Shown: positions 26,412 to 33,918 of the stretch, piece by piece
Layout: every line of letters begins with the position of its first letter
Position numbering within the stretch: the first letter of the stretch is position 1
DNA from: Kineosporiaceae bacterium SCSIO 59966
GTDB lineage: Bacteria > Actinomycetota > Actinomycetes > Actinomycetales > SCSIO-59966
DNA: 64,000 bases
Direction: 5' to 3'
Assembly: GCA_020881835.1 (NCBI GenBank)
Contig: CP052876.1
Location: 1,302,001 to 1,366,000 of the forward strand
Position numbers and translations under genes: made by a program
Notes under the pieces: model-generated
Told to the model about the DNA's origin: nothing
Seen by the model: the letters and a program-made list of their open reading frames with translations, nothing else
Databases searched by the model: none

Positions 26412-27934
26412 CGCTGGGCTCCAGAGGCGAGGTCGACCGCGAGCTCGGTGGCGGCGGCGTTGGACAGCAGGACGGCGGCGCCGGCGGCGGCGAGCGCCTC
26501 GGCCTGGGCGTCGCGACCCTGCGGGTCACCGGCGGTGCCGGTGAGGGACACCACGACGTCCAGCGCATGGCCGGCGGCCCGGGCGGAGGACAGCACGTCC
26601 CGGATCACCGGGGCGTGCTCGGCGGCCGGGTCGGCGTGGGCGCCGTGCCCGAGGACGACGTCGAGCAGCACGACCCGGACCCGCTCGTCCGCGGCCGTCT
26701 CGCGCAGCGCCTCCAGCCGCAGCGACGGGTCGATCATCGGGTGCGCCCGCCCCTGGGTGAGGGCGTCGTCGCCGAGGTCGACCATGGCGTGCCCGGCCCC
26801 GCGCAGGGCGGCCGCCAGCGCGGAGGGGCCGTCCACCGCGAGCGCCGGCCACCCCGCCAGCGGGATGTTCGAGGCGATCGGTCCGAGCCGGCGGCCGGCG
26901 ACGGCCATCGCCTCGTCGCACAGCGTCCCGCCGGCGAACAGGCCACGCACCAGGCCCTCGGCGCGGTCGGCCGTGGCGCGGTCGACGTCGCCCCACGTCG
27001 GCCACGTCGGCACCTGACGGCCAAGAGCCGCGCAGACCCGTTCGGCGGCCGCGGTGAGATGGGGCTGGTCGGCGCCCAGGGTGGCCCACTCGACGCGCAG
27101 ACCGAGGTCGGCGGCGACGTCCTCGAGGCGGCCGACGACCTGCGGGTCGGCCGGTTTGGAGACCAGGACGACCATCTCGGTGGCCTCGTCGGCGGCGAGC
27201 ACCCGCAGGGCCTGCTCGGCGCCGAGCCCACCGACCTCGGCGCCGAGGTCGCGCCCGCCCAGCCCCAGACAGTGCCGGACGCCGATCCCGGCGGCGTCCA
27301 GCAGCGCCATCAGGTGCTGGGCACCGGTGCCGCTGGCGGCGACGAGGGACACCGGGCCGGGGCGTACGACGTTGGCGAACCCGAGGCCGACCCCGCCGAC
27401 GACGGCCGTGCCGCAGTCGGGGCCCATGACGAGCACGCCGCGCCGCGCGGCCTCCCGCTTGAGCAGCACCTCGTCGGCGACCGGGACGTTGTCGCTGAAC
27501 ACCATGACCGACGAGCCGGCGCGCACGGCGTCGAGCGCCTCGACGGTCGCGTGCCGGCCGGGGACGGAGACCACGGCGACGGGTGCCGGCTGCCGGGCCA
27601 GGGCGATCCCGGTCGTACGGGCAGGTTCGGCCGCAGCGCCGGTGGGGCCGGCCTCCTTGGTCGACAGGGCGTCGGCGAGGACGGCGAGCGCGGCCTGCAC
27701 GGCGGCGTCCGGGTCCTCGGCGTCGTCGGCGACCCGGACGGCGACGACGAGGTCCTCCGGGGCGCTCGGCGGGACCTCGAAGCCCATCCCGGTGAGCACG
27801 TCGAGGTTGAGCTCGGTGGCCATCGCCACCTGGGCGGCGGCGATGCCCTCGACGGCGGCCACGGTCCGGCTGACCGACAGCAGGGTCACCGAGTCGTGGT
27901 ACTGGCCCTTGCGGACCTCGACGTGCTGCTTCAT
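26408..27934 (-). CDS. fdrA: FdrA-like carbamoyltransferase subunit (succinyl-CoA-synthetase fold)
   Basis: A 508-residue protein starting MKQHVEVRKGQYHDSVTLLSVSR, the FdrA hallmark N terminus. Two acyl-CoA-synthetase-like halves follow. Family motifs are SVMVFSDNVPVADEVLLKREA, VMGPDCGTAVVGGVGLGFANVV, VAASGTGAQHLMALL, ASNIPLAGWPAL and VVLLDVVLGHGAHADPA. In E. coli the FdrA system converts oxalurate and phosphate to oxamate and carbamoyl phosphate. Here the linked carbamate kinase and barbiturase-family enzyme suggest a related N-carbamoyl substrate. ATG 27,934 has GAGGAGAAG upstream and overlaps the preceding gene (ATGA). Confidence 0.9.
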   Translation of the reverse strand: MKQHVEVRKGQYHDSVTLLSVSRTVAAVEGIAAAQVAMATELNLDVLTGMGFEVPPSAPEDLVVAVRVADDAEDPDAAVQAALAVLADALSTKEAGPTGAAAEPARTTGIALARQPAPVAVVSVPGRHATVEALDAVRAGSSVMVFSDNVPVADEVLLKREAARRGVLVMGPDCGTAVVGGVGLGFANVVRPGPVSLVAASGTGAQHLMALLDAAGIGVRHCLGLGGRDLGAEVGGLGAEQALRVLAADEATEMVVLVSKPADPQVVGRLEDVAADLGLRVEWATLGADQPHLTAAAERVCAALGRQVPTWPTWGDVDRATADRAEGLVRGLFAGGTLCDEAMAVAGRRLGPIASNIPLAGWPALAVDGPSALAAALRGAGHAMVDLGDDALTQGRAHPMIDPSLRLEALRETAADERVRVVLLDVVLGHGAHADPAAEHAPVIRDVLSSARAAGHALDVVVSLTGTAGDPQGRDAQAEALAAAGAAVLLSNAAATELAVDLASGAQR

Positions 27935-28812
27935 GCGCTTCTCCTCAGCGAGGCGGACAGGTCCTGGGGCGGCCGGGGGCGGGTGCGCCGGACGGCCGCG
28001 GCGACGGTGGCGACCAGGCCGGTGGCCAGATCGGTGCCGGACGTCGACCCCACCGCCAGCAGGCGGCGCACGGCCGGTTCCACCGGGGCGGCACCGAGCA
28101 GGGCCCGCAGCGCGCCGACGACCGGCGGGACGGCACGGCCGGCGGCCGCCTCGGCGAGCAGCCCCATCGACACCGGCGTGGTACGTCCGGTGGCGGCGCG
28201 CAGGACGGCGTCGGCGGTGCGGTCCAGGCGGGGAGCACCGACCGCGCGGCCGGCGAGCAGGACGGCGGCCGCGACGTCGTCCCCCGACGGGGTCGAGCCG
28301 GGACCCAGGCCGATCACCCGGGTCAGCGCGGTGACGGCGCCGGTGACGTCCCCGGCCAGGACGGCCTCGGCCGCGGGCGCTGCGGCCAGCAGGGCCCGGG
28401 AGCGGGCGTCGTCGGGCCCACCGAGGACCGGCAGCTCGCCGAGCAGTGCGGCGGCGACGCGGGCCGAGGCCCGGTCGGGGGTGCCGGTCGGCAGTCGCGG
28501 CGGTGTCCACCACCTGCGGACGGCGAGCACCCCCGCCGGGGTGCGCAGGCCGCCGCCGCCGACGGTCACCTCGTCGCCGACGGCGACGAGGTCGGCCGGG
28601 GTCAGGCCGGCGCGCAGCACGACGGCGCACGGCGGGACGACGGCGTCCGGGGTGGCGATCACGAGCACTCGGTCCGGTCGGCCGGCTGCGGCGGGTGGGG
28701 CGAGGAGGTAGGCGGCCCAGCGACCGGTGACGGCGACACGGGCCGGCAGGGGAGGGCCGTCGAGCAGTGGGGCGAGCGGGGCGGCCGCGGCCACCGGCAG
28801 CGCTGCGGGCAC
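27931..28812 (-). CDS. YlbF/AllH-like DUF2877 protein
   Basis: First gene of the minus-strand trio. The 293-residue protein shows the DUF2877 core: VIGLGPGSTPSGDDVAAAVLLAGRAVG, TTPVSMGLLAEAAAGRAVPPVVGALRALL and VGSTSGTDLATGL. It is the third partner of the FdrA-type transcarbamoylase; its individual role is not settled. GTG 28,812 is chosen because GGAGGAGGAC precedes it. Divergent from pucR across 93 bp, which must hold both promoters and any PucR site. Confidence 0.82.
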   Translation of the reverse strand: MPAALPVAAAAPLAPLLDGPPLPARVAVTGRWAAYLLAPPAAAGRPDRVLVIATPDAVVPPCAVVLRAGLTPADLVAVGDEVTVGGGGLRTPAGVLAVRRWWTPPRLPTGTPDRASARVAAALLGELPVLGGPDDARSRALLAAAPAAEAVLAGDVTGAVTALTRVIGLGPGSTPSGDDVAAAVLLAGRAVGAPRLDRTADAVLRAATGRTTPVSMGLLAEAAAGRAVPPVVGALRALLGAAPVEPAVRRLLAVGSTSGTDLATGLVATVAAAVRRTRPRPPQDLSASLRRSA

Positions 28813-28893
28813 GCCGTCCTCCTCCTGCGGTCGCCGGGCGTCCTCGGTCCTCGGCCCTCGAGCCGGTCGGCGTCCGACGCTACGGGCTGCGGC

Positions 28894-28899
28894 TACCCT
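28894..28899 (+). promoter_or_regulatory. Putative -10 box of pucR
   Basis: TACCCT ends 6 nt before the pucR ATG, again compatible with a leaderless transcript. The surrounding 93-bp divergent spacer controls both pucR and the ylbF-fdrA-ylbE operon. Confidence 0.35.
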
Positions 28900-28905
28900 G
28901 CCGGG

Positions 28906-30630
28906 ATGGCCGAAGTTGCCAACGAACTGGCCTCGACTCGTCCGACTCTGCCGAGCCCCGGTCGTCCGACCCTGCCGAGCGTCCGGGAGACCGGGCTCGG
29001 CCTGTCCGTGCGGCGGGTGCTGAACACCGACGTGCTGGCCGGTACCGAGGTGCTGGCCGGCGCCGACGGCCTGGACCGGGTGGTGACCCGGCTCAACGTC
29101 ATGGAGGTGCCCGACATCGCCCGGTGGGTGCGCGCGGGGGAGCTGCTGCTCACCACCGGCTACCCGCTGCGGGAGGAGCCCGAGCGGCTCGCCGGTCTGG
29201 TGGTCGAGCTCGACGCGGCCGGGGTGAGCGCCCTGGGGATCAAGCTGGGTCGCTACCTGGAGCACCTGCCCGAGTCCGTCGTCGAGGTCGCCGACCGGCT
29301 CGGCCTGCCCGTGCTGGCCCTGCCCGAGCACGTGTCGTTCGACGACGTTCTCACCGAGGTGCTCAGCGACCTCGTCAACCGGCAGGCACGCACGCTGGCC
29401 CGCGCCGAGGAGGTGCACCGGCACCTGGTCGGGATCGTCCTGGGCGGCGGCGGCCTGCCCGAGCTCGCCGCCGGCACCGCCGACGCCCTCGGGGTCACCG
29501 TGCTCGTCACCGCCCCCGACGGCCGCCCGGTCGCCTCCGCCGGCGACCCCGGCGAGCTGGCCGCCGAGCCCTGCGCCCGCCTGCTCGACGCGGCCGGGCG
29601 GCTGCGGGTGGAGGACCCCGGCTGCGCGCTGGGGCTGCACGAGCACCCCGACGGCGGCGGGCACGCCGTCGTCACCGTCGCCGCCGGCAGCCTGGACCAC
29701 GGCCGGATCGCCGCGTTCTCCCGGCACCGCCGCCTCGGCGAGGACGACCTGCAGGCGCTGGAGCGAGCCGCGACGGCGGCCGCGCTCGTCGTCACCCGAG
29801 AGCTGGCGGTCGCCGCAGTGGAGGGCAAGTACCGCTCGGACTTCCTGCGGGACGTGCTGCTCGGCCGCTCCGGCGACCCGGCGCTCGCCGCCCGGCACGC
29901 CGCCGGGCTCGGGTGGGACCTCGACCGGCCGCTCGTCGTCCTCGTGCTCGAACCCGACGACGACCCCCGGGACACCCGCGGCCCGGGCACGTCCACCGCG
30001 CTGCGCCCGCTCGTCGAGCGGCAGGCGACCGCGCTCGGCATCGCCGTCGGCGCCCGGGACCCGGGCGCGGCGACGGCCGCGTTCAGCACCGAGGCGGTCG
30101 CCCTGATCGGGGTGCCGTCCGACGGTGACGTGCCCCGCGCCGTCCGTGAGCTCGTCGCCGCCATCCGCGGGGAGGGTGGGGGAGGCCGGCGGTCCTTCTC
30201 CCTGGGGGTGAGCCGGGTGTGCACCGGGCTGGCCGAGGTGCCGGCCGGGTACGAGCAGGCGCGCACCGCCGTCCGGGTCGGTCGCCAGGTGGACGGCGCC
30301 GGCACCGTCAGCCACTTCGACTCCCTCGGCGTCTACCGGCTGCTCAGCCTGGTGCCGGACGGAGCGGAGCTGCGGTCGTTCGCGACCGAGACGCTGCGGG
30401 AGCTCGCCGGCCCCGGCGCCGAGCAGGAGGACCTGCGTCGCACGCTCGAGGTGCTGCTGGAGACCAACCTCAACGTCGCCGAGACGGCTCGGCGACTGCA
30501 CTTCCACTACAACACCCTGCGCTACCGGATCACGAAGCTCGAGCGGATCCTCGGACCGTTCACCACCGACGCCAACCTGCGCCTCGACGTCGCCCTCGCC
30601 CTGCGCGTCGTCGCGATGCGGGGGCTGTGA
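28906..30630 (+). CDS. pucR: PucR-family transcriptional regulator
   Basis: A 574-residue regulator. The N-terminal PucR ligand-sensing domain (about 35-155: LNTDVLAGTEVLAGADGLDRVVTRLNVMEVPDI ... GELLLTTGYPL) is followed by a GGDEF-like helical middle. A C-terminal helix-turn-helix (about 515-560: LETNLNVAETARRLHFHYNTLRYRITKLERI) completes it. PucR proteins control purine or related nitrogen-heterocycle catabolism; the neighbours here suggest a pyrimidine-type inducer. An in-frame repeat near the N terminus (RPTLPS twice, from a direct DNA repeat at 28,937 and 28,961) may mean the true start is downstream, for example at GTG 29,008. Confidence 0.88.
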   Translation: MAEVANELASTRPTLPSPGRPTLPSVRETGLGLSVRRVLNTDVLAGTEVLAGADGLDRVVTRLNVMEVPDIARWVRAGELLLTTGYPLREEPERLAGLVVELDAAGVSALGIKLGRYLEHLPESVVEVADRLGLPVLALPEHVSFDDVLTEVLSDLVNRQARTLARAEEVHRHLVGIVLGGGGLPELAAGTADALGVTVLVTAPDGRPVASAGDPGELAAEPCARLLDAAGRLRVEDPGCALGLHEHPDGGGHAVVTVAAGSLDHGRIAAFSRHRRLGEDDLQALERAATAAALVVTRELAVAAVEGKYRSDFLRDVLLGRSGDPALAARHAAGLGWDLDRPLVVLVLEPDDDPRDTRGPGTSTALRPLVERQATALGIAVGARDPGAATAAFSTEAVALIGVPSDGDVPRAVRELVAAIRGEGGGGRRSFSLGVSRVCTGLAEVPAGYEQARTAVRVGRQVDGAGTVSHFDSLGVYRLLSLVPDGAELRSFATETLRELAGPGAEQEDLRRTLEVLLETNLNVAETARRLHFHYNTLRYRITKLERILGPFTTDANLRLDVALALRVVAMRGL

Positions 30631-30661
30631 CCCTGCCGGTGAGAGACCCGTGTCCGGGTCC

Positions 30662-30679
30662 GTCCCGGTATGCCGGGAC
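30662..30679 (+). terminator. Hairpin after pucR
   Basis: A 7-bp perfect stem (GTCCCGG / CCGGGAC) with a 4-nt loop, 32 nt after the pucR stop. There is no T tract, so it is at most a GC-rich actinobacterial-type terminator. Confidence 0.4.
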
Positions 30680-30882
30680 ACGCGCGGAAGGCGCCGGACG
30701 CCGTCCGCGGCCGCGAGCGCACAGCGTGACAAGGATCGAGGGGGCCGCTGGGCGAAAGTCGCCGGTGTGACCTCCCACACGTCTGCCTAGCGTTCCCCCA
30801 TCCTGATCACCACTCGGCCGTCCACCCGGGGCCGCAGGGATCGCACAGTTGCCGGACGTCCGTCCGGTGGGAGGAGTTCCAC

Positions 30883-32391
30883 ATGGCAATCGGCTGGAAG
30901 CTGCACGGCGACGGCAAGTCGCCCGCTCCGGGGGAGGTCGTCGCCCCCGACGAACGCCTGTCCTGGGGTCGCACCGTCGGTCTGGGTGCCCAGCACGTCG
31001 TCGCGATGTTCGGCGCCACCTTCGTCTTCCCCATCATCATGGGGCTCAACCCTCAGCTCGCCATCATGATGAGCGGCATCGCGACGATCATCTTCCTGCT
31101 GATCGTCAAGGGCCAGGTGCCCAGCTACCTCGGCACCTCTGCCGCCTTCGTCGGCGCCGTCGTCGCCATCCGAGCCCAGGGCGGCACGACGCAGGAGGTC
31201 ACCGGCTCCATCCTCATCGCCGGCCTGATCCTCGCCCTGGCCGGTATCGGCATCCACTTCGCGGGCTCCCGCGCCCTGCACGCGGTGCTGCCGCCGGTCG
31301 TCACGGGTGCGGTGGTCATGCTCATCGGGTTCAACCTGGCGCCGGTGGTGGCCAACGTCTACTGGCCGCAGGACCAGTGGATCGCCCTCATCGTCATGAC
31401 CGCCGTCATCGCGATGAGCGTGGGGCTGCGCGGTTTCCTCGGGCGCATCTCGATCTTCCTCGGCCTGGTCTTCGGGTACCTGCTGTCGTGGGTGTTCGAC
31501 CGGGTCTTCGGGCAGATCACCTCCTACGACGCCGGTGCCGGTGAGGTCACCACCCACTGGCGGGTCAACTGGGACGGCGTCCGCGAGGCCGCCTGGTTCG
31601 GCTTCCCGCCGCAGACCTCGACCGGTCCGGACGGCGCCGAGATCGTCGGCTGGCACCTGCCGAGCTTCAACACGACCTTCATCCTGCTCGTCATCCCGGC
31701 GGTCATCGCCCTCATCGCCGAGAACGCGGGGCACGTCAAGGCCGTCGCGGAGATGACCGGCAAGGACCTCGACCCGCTGATGGGCCGCGCGATCGCAGCG
31801 GACGGCGTCGGCACCATGGTCGCCACCTCCGTCGGCGGCTCGCCGACCACCACGTACGCCGAGAACATCGGCGTGATGGCGGCGACCCGGGTGTACTCCA
31901 CCGCCGCCTACTTCGCCGCCGCCGGCTTCGCGATCCTGTTCGGCTTCTCCCCGAAGTTCGGAGCCCTGGTCTCGGCCACACCCGGCGGCGTCCTCGGCGG
32001 GATCACCGTCGTCCTCTACGGCATGATCGGCCTGCTCGGTGCCAAGATCTGGCGCGAGAACAACGTCGACTTCGGCAACCCGCTCAACCTCGTCCCGGTG
32101 GCCGCCGGCGTCATCATCGCCATCGGCGACACCAGCCTGCAGGTCACCGACGACTTCGTGCTCTCCGGCATCGCCCTGGGCACCATCGTCACCATCCTCG
32201 GCTACCACCTGGCGTTCGCCCTGGCCCCGGAGCACCTCAAGCACCGTGGCCGCGGCACGACGATCATCTTCGACGCGCCGGGGGGATACACCGGTGGGGA
32301 CCCGGAGGCCTACAGCCGGCAGGCGCCGGACGAGTCGCACCCGGACGTCGACCCGCACCGCCCCGGCGGCGGGAGCCACCGGGCGCACTGA
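30883..32391 (+). CDS. NCS2-family uracil-type permease (UraA/RutG-like)
   Basis: A 502-residue nucleobase/H+ symporter with about 14 hydrophobic segments in two inverted repeats. The substrate-site sequences are of the uracil type: GAQHVVAMFGATFVFP (His39), PAVIALIAENAGH (Glu280 and His284, matching UraA Glu241 and His245) and PTTTYAENIGVMAATRVYST (Glu327, matching UraA Glu290). Purine permeases of this superfamily instead carry a QN-type motif at the last position. This is the best clue that the cluster handles a pyrimidine. Start ATG 30,883 has GGGAGGAG upstream. A soluble polar C-terminal tail follows the last helix. Confidence 0.88.
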   Translation: MAIGWKLHGDGKSPAPGEVVAPDERLSWGRTVGLGAQHVVAMFGATFVFPIIMGLNPQLAIMMSGIATIIFLLIVKGQVPSYLGTSAAFVGAVVAIRAQGGTTQEVTGSILIAGLILALAGIGIHFAGSRALHAVLPPVVTGAVVMLIGFNLAPVVANVYWPQDQWIALIVMTAVIAMSVGLRGFLGRISIFLGLVFGYLLSWVFDRVFGQITSYDAGAGEVTTHWRVNWDGVREAAWFGFPPQTSTGPDGAEIVGWHLPSFNTTFILLVIPAVIALIAENAGHVKAVAEMTGKDLDPLMGRAIAADGVGTMVATSVGGSPTTTYAENIGVMAATRVYSTAAYFAAAGFAILFGFSPKFGALVSATPGGVLGGITVVLYGMIGLLGAKIWRENNVDFGNPLNLVPVAAGVIIAIGDTSLQVTDDFVLSGIALGTIVTILGYHLAFALAPEHLKHRGRGTTIIFDAPGGYTGGDPEAYSRQAPDESHPDVDPHRPGGGSHRAH

Positions 32392-32407
32392 GGGCGGGAC
32401 CCGTGCG

Positions 32408-32442
32408 GCGGTCGCCGGTGCGCCCAGTGCACCGGCGACCGC
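32408..32442 (+). terminator. Strong hairpin between permease and Mo-hydroxylase genes
   Basis: A perfect 14-bp stem (GCGGTCGCCGGTGC and its complement) with a 7-nt loop, followed by a short TCACTTT stretch, 16 nt after the permease stop. It probably ends or attenuates the permease transcript, so the next operon may have its own promoter in the 73 bp that follow. Confidence 0.7.
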
Positions 32443-32515
32443 TCACTTTCGCGCCGGGCAGGACTCGGCACTATTCGACGAGGCGACGCTCACAACCGCG
32501 GGAGAGGATCGGTTC

Positions 32516-33409
32516 ATGAAGCCCGCGCCCTTCACCTACCACCGGCCGCGGAGCGTGCCCGAGGCGCTGCAGGTCCTCGCCGACGTCGGCGCCGACGGCA
32601 AGGTCCTGGCCGGCGGCCAGAGCCTCCTCCCGCTGATGTCGATGCGGCTCGCCTCCCCGGCCCACCTCGTCGACGTCAACGAGGTGCCCGACCTGGCCGA
32701 CGTCACCGTCACCGACGACGCCGTCCGGGTCGGGGCCCTCGTGCGGCACGCCGCCCTGGAGCGGCACGACGCCGCGGCCGCCGCGATCCCGCTGCTGCGC
32801 CAGGGCCTGCGCCACGTCGCCCACGCCACCATCCGTAACCGGGGGACCACCGTCGGCTCGATCGCCCACGCCGACCCGTCCGGGGAGATGCCCGCCGTGC
32901 TCACGCTGCTCGACGGGACGGTCACCGCGGCCTCGGTCCGCGGAGAGCGCGAGATCGGCGTCCGGGACCTGTTCCTGGGTGCGCTGGAGACCTCGCTGGA
33001 GCCCGACGAGCTCGTCGTCGCCGCCACCTTCCCCCGGCCGGCGGCGGGCACCGGGACCGCCGTCCTGGAGGTCGCTCGCCGGCACGGCGACTACGCCGTC
33101 GTCGGGGTGGTCGCCGCCGTCCGGCTGGACGACGCCGGCGCCGTCGCCCAGGCCCGGGCCAGCTTCGTCACCGCCGGTGAGCTCGGCACCGTCGTCGACC
33201 TCACCGACGCCGTCCGCGGCGTGCACCCCGATGCCCCGCCGCCGGACTGGGCGGCCGCCGGCGACCTCGCCGACGGACTGGTCGACGTGGACGCCGACAT
33301 CCACGCCACCGTCGAGTACCGCCGCCAGCTCGTCCGGGTGCTCACCGCCCGGGCCCTGCAGCAGGCCGCCCGTGAGGCGGCCGACGCCATCGGGAGGGAT
33401 GCCGCATGA
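32516..33409 (+). CDS. Molybdenum hydroxylase FAD-binding (medium) subunit, CoxM-like
   Basis: A 297-residue FAD subunit of a xanthine-dehydrogenase/CO-dehydrogenase-family enzyme. It passes electrons from the iron-sulfur subunit to an acceptor. It shows the FAD motifs AGGQSLLPLMSMRLA (residues ~36-50) and TIRNRGTTVGSIAHADPSGEMP (residues ~105-126). Start ATG 32,516. It overlaps the iron-sulfur gene by 4 bp, in the order medium-small-large seen in many cox-type operons. Confidence 0.92.
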   Translation: MKPAPFTYHRPRSVPEALQVLADVGADGKVLAGGQSLLPLMSMRLASPAHLVDVNEVPDLADVTVTDDAVRVGALVRHAALERHDAAAAAIPLLRQGLRHVAHATIRNRGTTVGSIAHADPSGEMPAVLTLLDGTVTAASVRGEREIGVRDLFLGALETSLEPDELVVAATFPRPAAGTGTAVLEVARRHGDYAVVGVVAAVRLDDAGAVAQARASFVTAGELGTVVDLTDAVRGVHPDAPPPDWAAAGDLADGLVDVDADIHATVEYRRQLVRVLTARALQQAAREAADAIGRDAA

Positions 33410-33918
33410 CCGCACAGCCGGAGAGCGCGCCGGAGCAGACGATCGACGTCCGGGTCCGCGTCAACGGTGTGCTGCGCGAGGTGACCGTGCCATCGCGGCG
33501 GCTGCTGTCCGACGTCCTGCGCCACGACCTGCGGCTGACCGGCACCCACGTCGGCTGCGAGCACGGGGTGTGCGGCGCGTGCACCGTCCTGCTCGACGGG
33601 GAGCCGGTGCGCTCGTGCCTCACCCTGGCTGCCACCGCCGACGGCCACGAGGTGACGACCGTCGAGGGGCTAGCCGCCGCGGACGGCACACTGCACCCCG
33701 TGCAGCAGGCGTTCGTCGAGACCCACGGCCTGCAGTGCGGCTTCTGCACCCCCGGCTTCGTCACCACCGTGGCCGCCTACCTCGAGCAGAACCCGGACCC
33801 GACCGAGGAGGAGGCCACTGAGGCGATCTCCGGCAACCTGTGCCGCTGCACCGGGTACCAGGGGATCCGGGCCGCCGTGCTGCGGGCCGCCGAGCTGCGC
33901 AAGGAGGCCGCCCGGTGA
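33406..33918 (+). CDS. Molybdenum hydroxylase [2Fe-2S] (small) subunit, CoxS-like
   Basis: A 170-residue electron-transfer subunit with two [2Fe-2S] clusters. The plant-type cluster uses Cys51, Cys56, Cys59 and Cys71 (CEHGVCGACT ... SC). The second uses Cys111, Cys114, Cys146 and Cys148 (QCGFCTPG ... LCRCTGYQ). All eight ligands are present. It is coupled by 4-bp overlaps on both sides (ATGA and GTGA). Confidence 0.95.
   Translation: MTAQPESAPEQTIDVRVRVNGVLREVTVPSRRLLSDVLRHDLRLTGTHVGCEHGVCGACTVLLDGEPVRSCLTLAATADGHEVTTVEGLAAADGTLHPVQQAFVETHGLQCGFCTPGFVTTVAAYLEQNPDPTEEEATEAISGNLCRCTGYQGIRAAVLRAAELRKEAAR

Noticed and set aside
24951-28812. Classical allantoin degradation cluster
   Set aside because: The FdrA trio and PucR suggest it, but no allantoinase, allantoate or ureidoglycolate enzymes are present, and the permease is of uracil type.
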